From Solirubrobacter deserti (GTDB lineage: Bacteria; Actinomycetota; Thermoleophilia; Solirubrobacterales; Solirubrobacteraceae): 64,000 nucleotides of DNA. The translations under genes were made by a program, and so were the position numbers. The notes under the pieces were generated by a model, which saw nothing but the letters and a program-made list of their open reading frames with translations, was not told where the DNA came from and did not search any database. Location: assembly GCF_003344625.1 (NCBI RefSeq), contig NZ_QPKJ02000006.1:1-64000 (forward strand), read 5' to 3'. This document shows positions 44,801 through 53,139 of this stretch, in pieces (within the stretch, counting starts at the first letter, position 1; each line of letters starts with the position of its first letter).

Positions 44801-47800
44801 ATGCCGGCCACCAGCAGGGGCGAGAAGCCGAGGATGGCGTCGAAGCCCGCGGCCAGCTCGGCGTACAGGCCGACCGACTTCGAGCCCCAGACCATCGAGA
44901 CGTGCAGGCCGGCGGAGATCGCGAACCCGTGCGGCACGGGCAGCTCGGGCATGAAGTCGTCCGCGCTGTTCTTCCCGTCCCCGACGAGCATGAGGTAGCC
45001 CGAGCCCTTGAAGACCTCGAAGATCTCGGCGCGGATCGGGTCCGGGTACTGGCCGAGGTACAGGTGCCAGTTCTGCGGCTCCTTGCCGTCGAAGAACGCC
45101 TCGACCGGGATCCGCAGCTTCAGGATCGGGTCGATCGTGTAGTCGATGACCAGCCCGATCGTGAGCGTCTCACGCCCGACGTCGAGGTCGACGACGGCGA
45201 GCAGCGTGCCCTCCGCCTCGGTCTCGAGCTCGGGCATCGGCACGAGCAGGTTCGCCTTCATCATCAACAGCAGGCGCGGTCCCGGCAGCTCCAGCAGGAC
45301 CATGCCCTTCATGTTGAAGACGATCGAGCTGCCCATCGTGCCGACGAGCGCGCCGACGCCGAACGCCCAGCGGTCGATCTGCGGCTTCCACAGCGCCGGG
45401 TCCTCGACCTTGGTGATGTCACCGCCCGCGCGCTTGAGCCAGGACAGCGCCTTCGTGGTCGAACCGGCGTCGGGCTCCTCGTTGCGCGCGAAGTGCATCG
45501 CAAACAGGCCGATGAAGCCGTAGATGCCCAGCCCGGAGGACCACAGCGGGATCGCGACCGGGAAGTTGACCTCGATGCCCACGGCGACGCCCGTGGCCGG
45601 GCCGCCCTGGTCCTCGGGGATGTTGCGGATCGCGAGCGACGCGGCGATGCGCAGGCTGAGCGGGACGAGCGTGATGTCGATGCGGCCCGCGAAGCCCGTC
45701 TCGTCGAAGGCGAGGTAGCCCGAGCCGGCCAGCACGCCCGGAATGTCGACGCCGACGCCGAGTGCGGTGAGCTCGACGCCGAACGGGTCGCCGAGCGTGA
45801 TCCGCACCCCGGCGCGCTCGAGCGCGACCACGCCGAGGTCCACGGCCGAGGCGAGGTTGACCTCGAGGTAGGTCGGGTTGGTGCGCGAGATCTTCGCGCC
45901 GTCCACGCGCAGCACCTGGCCGAGCGGGTCGGCGACGGTCAGCGAGCCGGGCTTGGAGACGTCGAGCGTGTAGCCCTTGGAGGAGTCGAAGACCGGGTGG
46001 AAGATCGGCTCGCCCGTCGGGCCGGCGCCGAAGCGCACCCCGATCGCCTTGTAGCGGGCGACGAGCGGCTTGTCGCGCGCGATCGTCAGCAGCCGCAGCG
46101 GGCCGATCTTGATGTCCGCGCTGACCGCGGTCTCGATGTCGGCGAGGATCGCCGTCGACCACGCGCCCGCGTGCTGGCGCACGACCAGCTCGCCGCCGTA
46201 CCAGACGACGCGCTCGACGGTGAACCAGTCGGTCGCGGTCAGCAGCGCGGGCAGCCCCGCCGCCGCGGCGCCGAGGACCAGGTCGGTGACTTCCGCGCTG
46301 CCGGGCTTCTCCGGCGCGAGCTCCGCCAGCAGCGGCCAGAACAGCAGGTACAGGCCGAGCAGGTTGCGCGCGGTGGACGGCTCCGCGAGCGGCTGGCCGG
46401 GCAACGAGCCGGTGGCCGCGAGCCCGTCCACGTCGGACGGATCGGCGCCGAAGAGCACGCTCAGCTGCCACTCGTCGCTGCCCGGGTTCTGCGTGTACAC
46501 GCCGCGGAAGGCGACGATGCCGTCGCCCGGGTTCTGGTGGCCGAGGCCCTGGAACTCCGGCCCCTCCCCCGCCTGCACGCCGCTTTCACGCAGCGTGCGC
46601 TCGGCCGCGGTGTCGACGTCGATCTCGCCGTGCAGCTCGACCGCCACGAAGTCGTCGCGGACGATCCGCACCTTTGCGCCGATCGAGCGCAGGAAGTCGG
46701 GCGGCTCCGGCGGGTCGTCGGTCGGCGGCGGGTCGGGCAGGTCGATCGTGATCTCTTCGTTGATGACCGGCGGGCGCTTGACGACGGCGGTCGTGACCGG
46801 GCCGGCGAACGCGATCGGCGTCAGCAGCTCGGCGCGCCACCAGCGCCGGCGCGGGTTGTTGGCCGGGTCGCCGATCTGCGCGGGCTTGGCCTGGGTGAAC
46901 CCGCGCGGGTCGGTCTCGATGATCAGGCGCCCGGCGCCAGCGAGCTGGTCGTAGAGCCGGCGCGCGACCTTGGCCCGGCGCTCGGACAGCGCCTGGTTGT
47001 AGCCGGCCTTGGCGTCGTCGCCCTCCCAGGAGGCGTGGCCGACGACGGTGATCTCGTCCTGCGCCGCGAGCGAGCGCAGCGCGTCGCCGTACTCGGAGGA
47101 CGCGAGCACCGACATGCCGCCGGGCGTCCAGCCGCTGTCGATCGTCTGGTCCAGCGACTCGGTCGTGTGCGTGAGATCGGCGTTGTTGGCGTACTCGTTG
47201 AGCTGGGCGTCGGTGAGCTGGTCCGGCTCGTCGTAGTGGAAGTAGACGGGCGCCTTGGTCGTCGTGCCGGGCACCGTGGCCTCGACCGTCTGCTGGCTGT
47301 CGGGCGCGAGCGGGAACGTGGCGGAGGTGGCCGGGCCGCCGGGGACGGTCACGCCGCCGACCTCCCAGGTGGCGGCCGAGTTGTCCTCGAGCGCGACCGT
47401 GACCGTCGTGTCGGTCTGGCTGCGGATGACGAGCCGCGGGTTGGTGACCGTCGCGCCGCCGCGCATGGTCGTCGACGACTCGACGTGCGCGGACGGGATC
47501 GCGCCCGGGATGGTGATGGTGCCCGAGCTGCCGCCGGGCGCGTTGCGCTGCGCGTCGATCGTGAGGATGACCGGCTCGTCGCCCTGCGCGGTGACCTCGA
47601 CCTCGATCTTGATCTCGTCGGTCTGGCCCCAAGCGTCGATCGTCTTGATCCGCTCGGTCTCCCACGCGCCGCCGTCGATGCGGATCCTGGAGAGGTACGG
47701 CGGCCTGCGGCCCTCGATGTCGACCACCATCGTGGACTCGTCGGGCAGCACCACGGACAGGTGCAGGTCGTCGATGCGGCGGACGTTGATCGGCTCGCCG

Positions 47801-48807
47801 AACAACGTGTAGAAGCGCGCGCCCAGGTGCAGCTCGCCGCCCTGGTTGACGACGTCGAGCATGAAGTCGCCGGTCACGCCGGGCGTGTTGCCGATGCCGA
47901 TCAGCAGGTTCGTCGCGCCCGCGCTGACCGCCCAGCCCTCCGCGCCCTGCGGCGAGACGAACAGGCGGATCTCCGGGAAGTAGACGCCGGTCCAGTCCTG
48001 GTCGTAGCCGAACTGCTCGAGCACGGCCGGCGGCGTCGAGCCCTGCGAGAGGTCGAGCACGGCCGAGCGGAAGCCGAAGCCGACCACGCGGCCCGTGCCG
48101 ATGAACGCGTACGGCGGGTCCATCGTGACCATCTGCGCGACGCCGATGTCCCCGGGGTCGTCCAGCCCGGAAGCGCCGAACGACAGCAGCTGGATGGTCG
48201 GCTGCGAGCCGAGCGCGGAGCCCTGCGTGATCCGCAGCTTGACCTTCGGCAGCGTCAGTTTGACCTCGGTGGCCGTGTCGTGCGGCTCGAGCACCTGGTC
48301 GGTCGGGCGCAGCTGGGCGGGCTTGAGGAACGGCGGGCGCAGCACCGCGGACGTGATCACCAGGTCGAGCACGAACTCGGTGCTCGGGTAGTCCGAGACC
48401 GCACCGATCGGCGGCGGGTCGAACGCGTCGAGCACCGCGTCGACCGGCGTGCCGTTGAGCGGCCCTGCGCCCTGCACGATGATCGCCGAGCTCGCCCGGG
48501 GCGCGAGCAGCTGGAAGTCGATCGTCGTGTCGCGCAGGTCGATCCACGGCTGCCGGCGCGACGGGTCGTCCTGCGGGTGGCCCTCCGTGTTCTCGGCGCG
48601 GACGCCGAAGCTGAACGTCATCGGGTCGAAGTAGACGTCGACGTCGGCGTGGATGCGGGCGCGGCCGCGGAGCACGCTCGCCGACGGGTCAGCGCCCTCC
48701 TCGTACTCGTCCACGGCGAGCGTGGCGAGCGCGGCGTGGAAGTTCCCCGCGGCGTTGCCGAGCAGGAAGTACGGGCTGACGAGGTCCCACAGCGCTACGT
48801 CCGGCAT
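41896..48807 (-). CDS. Giant-operon gene A: 2303-residue beta-rich protein with OmpA-like domain
   Basis: First gene of the operon. No signal peptide. Residues 1-550 are beta-rich (WVDLRDTTIDFQLL-like strands). Residues about 560-660 form an OmpA-like domain (ITVVGHASWEGDD, NQALSERRAKVARRLYDQL, NNPRRRWWRAEL). Residues about 890-1400 are long alternating amphipathic strands and Gly turns (GSGYLAFDETGFAGRIDITL, LYAELAAGFDAILGFSPLLV, HGEVCGSIDLFFFEIEGCVD). This recalls the uncharacterised DUF6603 type, a recollection only. The last 900 residues are mixed alpha/beta without recognised family. Exterior or scaffold role is guesswork. Confidence 0.75.
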   Translation of the reverse strand: MPDVALWDLVSPYFLLGNAAGNFHAALATLAVDEYEEGADPSASVLRGRARIHADVDVYFDPMTFSFGVRAENTEGHPQDDPSRRQPWIDLRDTTIDFQLLAPRASSAIIVQGAGPLNGTPVDAVLDAFDPPPIGAVSDYPSTEFVLDLVITSAVLRPPFLKPAQLRPTDQVLEPHDTATEVKLTLPKVKLRITQGSALGSQPTIQLLSFGASGLDDPGDIGVAQMVTMDPPYAFIGTGRVVGFGFRSAVLDLSQGSTPPAVLEQFGYDQDWTGVYFPEIRLFVSPQGAEGWAVSAGATNLLIGIGNTPGVTGDFMLDVVNQGGELHLGARFYTLFGEPINVRRIDDLHLSVVLPDESTMVVDIEGRRPPYLSRIRIDGGAWETERIKTIDAWGQTDEIKIEVEVTAQGDEPVILTIDAQRNAPGGSSGTITIPGAIPSAHVESSTTMRGGATVTNPRLVIRSQTDTTVTVALEDNSAATWEVGGVTVPGGPATSATFPLAPDSQQTVEATVPGTTTKAPVYFHYDEPDQLTDAQLNEYANNADLTHTTESLDQTIDSGWTPGGMSVLASSEYGDALRSLAAQDEITVVGHASWEGDDAKAGYNQALSERRAKVARRLYDQLAGAGRLIIETDPRGFTQAKPAQIGDPANNPRRRWWRAELLTPIAFAGPVTTAVVKRPPVINEEITIDLPDPPPTDDPPEPPDFLRSIGAKVRIVRDDFVAVELHGEIDVDTAAERTLRESGVQAGEGPEFQGLGHQNPGDGIVAFRGVYTQNPGSDEWQLSVLFGADPSDVDGLAATGSLPGQPLAEPSTARNLLGLYLLFWPLLAELAPEKPGSAEVTDLVLGAAAAGLPALLTATDWFTVERVVWYGGELVVRQHAGAWSTAILADIETAVSADIKIGPLRLLTIARDKPLVARYKAIGVRFGAGPTGEPIFHPVFDSSKGYTLDVSKPGSLTVADPLGQVLRVDGAKISRTNPTYLEVNLASAVDLGVVALERAGVRITLGDPFGVELTALGVGVDIPGVLAGSGYLAFDETGFAGRIDITLVPLSLRIAASLAIRNIPEDQGGPATGVAVGIEVNFPVAIPLWSSGLGIYGFIGLFAMHFARNEEPDAGSTTKALSWLKRAGGDITKVEDPALWKPQIDRWAFGVGALVGTMGSSIVFNMKGMVLLELPGPRLLLMMKANLLVPMPELETEAEGTLLAVVDLDVGRETLTIGLVIDYTIDPILKLRIPVEAFFDGKEPQNWHLYLGQYPDPIRAEIFEVFKGSGYLMLVGDGKNSADDFMPELPVPHGFAISAGLHVSMVWGSKSVGLYAELAAGFDAILGFSPLLVAGILYGRGELRLFIVSISASAELNVRLGELPDDPDSTGYRIHGEVCGSIDLFFFEIEGCVDFTLEEDQPPDIAIPALVGGVTLVSRTPALVHGTASDEPVDGGLGKATATQDDPKIPVVPINAIPVIEFTAPPFEKNDLKFRGDALGGSGGGREIQRSSDKLSYTLTAVDIAGPLSKPGGPATWWTLRPPTEANEAAQLALLSWVPNPTPKALQASEQLTETVKDRWGTVCYQAAPPTPVLWTFRYEPLGPSEDGWIVFGEAWPDPPETVRSLPTPTRLDVEERWRCGDPMVDPFRGILPAEVVGAIVACPQPEPGKPALARPGTERVKGLKTPDVLDERGLSITDIQRRLKLGVPMSNAALRGVVAEAQAPARTCPSRILAAPRFDTLKPPTGDPAREQDIQKRWDALKFKPGDLADAVILEPGVFDRARLLLFVHKRVLNKRIVVRAVTPDDDIVFAEQVDASMAVSWVTLPSPWVDAAGPWDDDVTLVMNHLLALPDSEQYVAVLVDVGGALKADRIVVGMPPEGKQEETLSGPIYYVAALEALLEAEIARSDHDEHTVTKNHEVLEAALGAESADVPLMTPGTAYRVDVTWSADASNAAGEIASDGATQSFWFRTQEDAPLRLDPWVLACLPYEGERHVFGGEPLQIAFATHDLFDLFKAHGYTLELRLLAASARHPDPDELPFPYPIVLATEGVNANVEQIPGDIFSPWESTVLDVIDPDCVDVDEDRQRHSVTKIPIPLDPATDYLLDIWRVPDEGTTGKTEERVFRRAFATSGFASLEAMAAFVRGSRVTHRAVPNGLANAVKLAFTSHQPEGEELDQVLAGQGLEPMPVPDKPRVIVWWEGAGTPQPTAVVIDSTEPLWRERERATLETLTGTDVKHYELTRDDWIFPEEGSGSDDVVQRIVRAPGGQRAIVLLKPGSRGKTLSLVLKRLAFKEGYLDGPGASDHLPKLVDVAFTKAPWEED

Positions 48808-48954
48808 GACCCGACCAACGACATCGACGAACCCCCTCGGCTGGTTTCGGCGACCTTTCCCGGCATGGGCGGCCCGGGGGAACTAACTCAGTGGTGGGAC
48901 GCTACGGCGTGAAGCGCTGCTCTCCGGTCTGTAAGGACCCGGACAATTCACATC
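48808..48954 (-). promoter_or_regulatory. Presumed promoter region of the giant operon
   Basis: The 147 bases between the stop of the PBP gene and gene A are the only non-coding space before the 13.7-kb operon. No clear -35/-10 pair or ECF-type motif is visible on the minus strand, and there is no strong terminator stem for the PBP gene. Read-through from the PBP gene is therefore possible. Confidence 0.3.
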
Positions 48955-51126
48955 TCAGTCGGCGCCAGCGCCGGCGCGGAAGCCGCGGTCGGCGACGCCG
49001 AACCAGTGCGCGAGGAGGCGGCGCGCGGCGGGCGCGGCGGTGGCGGCGCCGAAGCCGCCGCGCTCGACCGTCACCACGACCACGATCGGGCGCTTGCGAT
49101 CGTTGACGAAGGCCGCGTACCAGGCCTGGTCGGGATGGTCGATCCCGCGCTCCGCGGTGCCGGTCTTGCCGAACACGGGGTAGCGGCGCATGGGCCAGCC
49201 GGCGAACACCTCGGCGGACGTGCCGTCCTCCTCGCGCGCGGCGCGGCGTAGGCCGTCCAGGACCGCCCGGTGGTGCGCGGCGTTGAAGCGGATCCTGCGG
49301 CGCGGCTCGGGACGGAAGGACTGGATCGGGATGCCCTGGCCGTCGTCGACGGACTGGGCCAGGTGCGGGCGGACGACCGTGCCGCCGTTCGCGAGCGCCG
49401 CGTAGGCCACCGCCACCTGCGTCGGGGTCGCCTCCAGGTCGCCCTGGCCGACGGCGAGGTTGACGTTGTCGCCGGGCGTCCACGGCTTCTCCATCCCGCC
49501 GCAGGTCACCAGGGCCCGCTCGGTGCCGCGCGGCACGTTCTCGCGCTCGGTGCACGCGAGGTAGCGGGCGTGGCCGGCTTGGCGCCACCTGCGGTCCGGC
49601 ACCCGCCCCGGCGCCTCGTTGGGCAGGTCGATGCCGGTGCGGCGGCCGTAGCCGAAGCGCTCCGCCCAGCTCTGGATCAGCCGGCCGCGGTCGTCGGCCT
49701 GCGCGCCCAGCTTGAAGAAGAAGATGTCGGACGACACCTTCAGCGCGTCCGCCACGTCGATCGAGCCGAACCGCGCCTCGCGCGCGTTCTGGTAGTCGCG
49801 GCCGCCGAACTTCCAGTGACCGTCGTCCTGGAGCTTGCGCGTCGGCGTGATCAGGCCGTCGGCGAGCGCGGCGAAGGCCGTGACGGGCTTGAACGTGGAG
49901 GCGGACGGATATGGATATTGGGTGGCGCGGTTGATGAGCGGCGCGGCGGTGCGGTCGGACGTGAGGTAGCGCCAGGTCCGCTCGGTGAACGGCCGCGCGA
50001 AGAGGTTGGCGTCGAACGAGGGCGCCGAGCCCATCGCGAGCACCTCGCCGTTGCGCGGGTCGAGCGCGATGAACGCGCCCGCGCGGGCCTGGTGCTTGGA
50101 GGCCTGGATGGCTTGCTCGAGCGCCTGCTCCCCAGCGCGCTGGAGGTCGAGGTCCAGCGTGAGCCGCAGCCGCGATCCCTGCGCGGGCCGCTCGGTGACG
50201 ACGGCGCCCTGGTCGTCGCGGACGCCGTGCGCATCGACCGTGTAGCGCGCGGTGCCGTCCGCGCCGCGCAGGAACTTGTCGTACCGCGCCTCCAGGCCGG
50301 ACTGCCCGATCCGCGTGCCCGGCTCCACGTCCTTGAAGCGGGGCTCGCCGAGCTGCGCGTCGGTGATCTCGGAGATCGTCCCGAACAGCTGCGCCGCGAG
50401 CCGGCCGCGCGGATACTCGCGGATGAAGCGGTTGGTCACCACGACGCCGGTGAACTCCTCCGGCCGCTCGCGCATGTAGTTGAACTGCGCGAGCGGGACG
50501 TTCGTGCGGACGGTGACGTTGGCGAACGGACGATCGGCGACGCTGCGGATGACCCGTTCGTGGATGGACTTCGGGGAGATTCGGAGCGTGTCGCCGATGC
50601 GGGCGTAGCGGGTGGCGAGCTCGGTCTCGGAGGCGGGGAGCGGCGGGATCGGGACCTCGCGGGCCGTGTCGGCGAGCGCGCTCAGGCGGCGGCGCTCGCG
50701 CTTCTCAGCGGTGGTCGAGGCGCGGCCGTCGTCTCGCAGCCGGCGGCTCAGCGCGTCGTAACGGGCCTTGTGGCGCAGGCGCTCCGTCTCGGCCGCCGCG
50801 AGGCGTTGACGGAACTCGTCGGCCTGGTCGAGGACCGCCTCGGGGAGCGTCGCGGGCACGAGCTGGACGACCGCCGCCTTGCGGGTGCGCACGAGCTGGC
50901 GGCGCTCGCGGTCCACGATGTCGCCACGCGGCGCCTCGATCCGCTCCGTGCGGACGCCGTTGCGATTGGCCGCGGCCCGCTGTACGTCGCCCGTGAGCAC
51001 CTGCAGGTACCAGAGCCGGAAGAAGATGATCGCGAACAGCACGAACGCGAGGCCCCCGAGCACGGCGACGCGCCACGCGAGCTGGGGCGTGATCGGCCGC
51101 AGGCGATCCTCCATACGCGGGGGCAT
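48955..51126 (-). CDS. Class B penicillin-binding protein (PBP2-type transpeptidase)
   Basis: 723 residues. An N-terminal membrane anchor at about 17-40 (AWRVAVLGGLAFVLFAIIFF), a dimerisation domain with a coiled insertion at about 100-160 (EFRQRLAAAETERLRHKARYDALSRRL), then the transpeptidase. SxxK is Ser410-Lys413 in PSASTFKPVTA, the second motif is VSSDIF, and the third is GKTGTAE at about 652. The enzyme cross-links peptidoglycan in elongation or division. There is no mreC/rodA next to it, so its assignment to mrdA or ftsI is open. ATG at 51126 with upstream M-P-P-R start. Confidence 0.9.
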   Translation of the reverse strand: MPPRMEDRLRPITPQLAWRVAVLGGLAFVLFAIIFFRLWYLQVLTGDVQRAAANRNGVRTERIEAPRGDIVDRERRQLVRTRKAAVVQLVPATLPEAVLDQADEFRQRLAAAETERLRHKARYDALSRRLRDDGRASTTAEKRERRRLSALADTAREVPIPPLPASETELATRYARIGDTLRISPKSIHERVIRSVADRPFANVTVRTNVPLAQFNYMRERPEEFTGVVVTNRFIREYPRGRLAAQLFGTISEITDAQLGEPRFKDVEPGTRIGQSGLEARYDKFLRGADGTARYTVDAHGVRDDQGAVVTERPAQGSRLRLTLDLDLQRAGEQALEQAIQASKHQARAGAFIALDPRNGEVLAMGSAPSFDANLFARPFTERTWRYLTSDRTAAPLINRATQYPYPSASTFKPVTAFAALADGLITPTRKLQDDGHWKFGGRDYQNAREARFGSIDVADALKVSSDIFFFKLGAQADDRGRLIQSWAERFGYGRRTGIDLPNEAPGRVPDRRWRQAGHARYLACTERENVPRGTERALVTCGGMEKPWTPGDNVNLAVGQGDLEATPTQVAVAYAALANGGTVVRPHLAQSVDDGQGIPIQSFRPEPRRRIRFNAAHHRAVLDGLRRAAREEDGTSAEVFAGWPMRRYPVFGKTGTAERGIDHPDQAWYAAFVNDRKRPIVVVVTVERGGFGAATAAPAARRLLAHWFGVADRGFRAGAGAD

Positions 51127-51171
51127 TTCATCTGTCTAGTTCGCGCGGGCCGCGATTTTGTGACCGGCCGG

Positions 51172-51834
51172 CTACGGGAGGATGTCGCGCAGCGTGACTT
51201 CGTAGCGGCCGCTGCTCTCCTGCAGCTCGCCCTCGATGTGCAGCTGCGCAGGGCCGTCCTCGGCCCACAGCTCCAGGAAGAACGTCCAGCCCTCCTGGTC
51301 GGGCTCGTCGATCACCGTCAACGCCTCGACCCGATAGACCTCGCGCGGCGGCATCACGTACGCGGCCGGGCAGTCGTCGTCCACGCGCCGGCGGATGTCC
51401 TCGATCTCGAGCGTGTCGCCGGACAGCTCGCGGACCTCTTCGTAGTCGCCGTCGACGATCAGCTCCACGAGGTCCTCGAGCACCTTGATCATCGGCTCGG
51501 GCATCGGCTCCAGGCCCGGCGGGATGTTCTGCAGCGGCGTGAGCGCGAGATCCGGCTGCAGTTCGAGCCGGTTGTAGAAGTAGTCCTCGCACGCGGCGCG
51601 CGCCTGGCGCCGGATGGCCTTGGGCACGCCGGCCTGGGCCAGCGCGAAGTTGCCCGCTTCGATCGCGTCCTCGAGCGTGTCGTGACGGCGCGTCAGCTGG
51701 GCCGCGACGGCGCGCCCGTGCTCGGTGTCGGTGGCCAGCGAGGTCCCGTCCATGAGCATGGAGGGCGCCTCGTGCCGGTCATAGCCCGGGCAGGCACGCA
51801 CCGCGGCGTGCTGGACGATCAGATGGTCTCCCAC
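51172..51834 (-). CDS. Conserved hypothetical protein
   Basis: 220 residues, soluble. No family recognised. A helical first half (RRHDTLEDAIEAGNFALAQAGVPKAIRRQARAACED) is followed by an acidic middle (EDLVELIVDGDYEEVRELSGDTLEIEDIRRRVDDD) and a beta-rich end (WTFFLELWAEDGPAQLHIEGELQESSGRYEVTLRDIL) like a small NTF2 or SRPBCC edge. The frame is open to 52008, but the GTG at 51834 has GGATGGAG at the right distance and the sequence before it is not protein-like. Internal ATGs at about residue 36 are alternatives. It lies 45 bases upstream of the PBP gene. Confidence 0.6.
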   Translation of the reverse strand: MGDHLIVQHAAVRACPGYDRHEAPSMLMDGTSLATDTEHGRAVAAQLTRRHDTLEDAIEAGNFALAQAGVPKAIRRQARAACEDYFYNRLELQPDLALTPLQNIPPGLEPMPEPMIKVLEDLVELIVDGDYEEVRELSGDTLEIEDIRRRVDDDCPAAYVMPPREVYRVEALTVIDEPDQEGWTFFLELWAEDGPAQLHIEGELQESSGRYEVTLRDILP

Positions 51835-51879
51835 GCCGCTCCATCCTACGAGCGTGACGTCGATCACTGGTGGGGTGGA

Positions 51880-52019
51880 CTCGTCGGCCCGCTTCGCTAC
51901 TCTCAATGGCGTCGGATAGCGAAGGCAACCAGAGGGCGAGACCTTCTTCTGAACGTCCCCTTGCCAGCGAAAGCCGCCTGATCTTCCGATGGCCGAGAGT
52001 CCACCCACGGGTGGGCTTT
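51880..52019 (+). ncRNA. Candidate small RNA ending in a hairpin and short U run
   Basis: On the plus strand CGTCGGA (51910-51916) can pair with TCCGATG (51985-51991), enclosing GGCAA (51924-51928) with TTGCC (51961-51965). A strong hairpin AGTCCACC-CACG-GGTGGGCT at 51998-52017 is followed by TT, with another TTT at 52025. The 3' hairpin may simply be the terminator of the convergent photolyase-like gene, whose stop is at 52039. No known RNA class recognised. Confidence 0.3.
51998..52017. terminator. Hairpin between the photoproduct lyase and the hypothetical gene
   Basis: An eight-pair stem with the tetraloop CACG (52006-52009), 22 bases beyond the stop of the minus-strand lyase gene. It can serve that gene; the T-rich side follows on the plus strand, which would also suit a plus-strand transcript. 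Confidence 0.6.
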
Positions 52020-52038
52020 CCGCGTTTAAGGGCCCGTT

Positions 52039-53094
52039 TCAGGTCCAGTAGAGCAGCCGCGCGTTCGGAAGCGTGGCGGCGAGCGCGCGCTCGAAGAAGG
52101 CCTTGAGCGCGGCCATCACGGGCTTGGGATAGACGTGCTTGACACCGCCGAACTTCGTGCGCTTCTGGGCGCGCAGGTCGTCGTCCATCTCGAGTGTCGA
52201 GGCGGGATACCAGCTCCGCAGCACCGCCCGCGAGGTGTCGGTGAAGCGGTGCGTGATGCATTCGACGGTCAGGTCGGCGTCGAGTCCCTCGAGCGCGGCC
52301 GCGACGCGGTCCAGCAGCTCCTGATAACCAGCGTCCCAGTCCTCGAGCGGCATGATCGGTGCGATCGTCAGGCCCACCGGATAGCCCGCCGCGGCCAGCC
52401 GGCGCAGCGCCTGCAGGCGGGCGTCGAGCGGCGCCGTTCCGCCCTCGTAGCGCTTGGCCACGAGCGGCGCGTTGACGGACATGCGCGCCCGCGTGCGGCC
52501 GCCGTGGTCGAGGCGCAGGAGCTCGTCCACGGCATCGAACTTGGTCGTGAACCGCAGCTGCGTGCCGGGCCGGTCGGCGAAGTGCTCGATCGTCGCCGCG
52601 AGCGAGCCCGTGAGGTGCTCGATGCCCAGCGGGTCCGTGTAGCAGGAGGCCTCGAAGGTCGTGCCCTCATGCGCGCGTGCGTCCTGCTTGGACGTCACCG
52701 TCCCCCGTCCCTCATAGGCCGCGAGCTCGCCGAGGATCTCGTCGAGGTTCGCGAAGGCGCGGGTGACCGGGGCGCCCGGCAGCGAGCCGGCCAGATAGCA
52801 GTATTGGCAGTGCGCCGGACACCCGCGCGCGATGTGGAACTGCCAGTCGGCGCTCGGCGGGATCGGCTGCGGGCGCCGCGCGCTCGGCGGAGCGACGACG
52901 ACCGCGAGCGTCGACTTCGCGCGCCGGTACCGGTCGCGTTCATTGCCCTGTCTGAGGCTCGGCAGCCGGTCGGACGCCAGCCGCTCGACGGGGATGCCGA
53001 GCCGCTCGCAGCGCGCCGCGATCGCGTGCCCGTGCTCGAAGTCCAGCGCGGCGCGCGTGACCAGCACGTGCTTCGGCGTCCACAGCTTCGCCAT
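52039..53094 (-). CDS. splB: Spore photoproduct lyase-type radical SAM enzyme
   Basis: 351 residues. Radical SAM enzyme that reverts the thymine dimer called spore photoproduct. Cluster motif CPAHCQYCYL near residue 92-101 follows the CxxxCxxC form of the family. The H-atom-donor cysteine region FEASCYTDPLGIEHLT matches the Bacillus enzyme's EASC site. Other matching blocks are NERDRYRRAKSTL, LRFTTKFDAVDELL, RMSVNAPLVAKRYEGGTAPLDAR and GYPVGLTIAPIMPLEDW. It starts MAKLWTPKHVLV, with the family's usual beginning. Genes for sporulation are not seen in this window. Confidence in the family is high; physiological role here is inferred. Confidence 0.9.
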   Translation of the reverse strand: MAKLWTPKHVLVTRAALDFEHGHAIAARCERLGIPVERLASDRLPSLRQGNERDRYRRAKSTLAVVVAPPSARRPQPIPPSADWQFHIARGCPAHCQYCYLAGSLPGAPVTRAFANLDEILGELAAYEGRGTVTSKQDARAHEGTTFEASCYTDPLGIEHLTGSLAATIEHFADRPGTQLRFTTKFDAVDELLRLDHGGRTRARMSVNAPLVAKRYEGGTAPLDARLQALRRLAAAGYPVGLTIAPIMPLEDWDAGYQELLDRVAAALEGLDADLTVECITHRFTDTSRAVLRSWYPASTLEMDDDLRAQKRTKFGGVKHVYPKPVMAALKAFFERALAATLPNARLLYWT

Positions 53095-53139
53095 CCCAGT
53101 TGGTACGGCCGTGGGCGCGGCCGCGCTTACTTCGGCCGT

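Noticed and set aside
41683..48912. A 2409-codon open frame on the plus strand, antisense to gene A
   Set aside because: The sequence is Arg-, Asp-, Val- and Gln-rich without any pattern of strands and loops, and codon third positions match the minus-strand gene. Long antisense frames are expected at this GC content.
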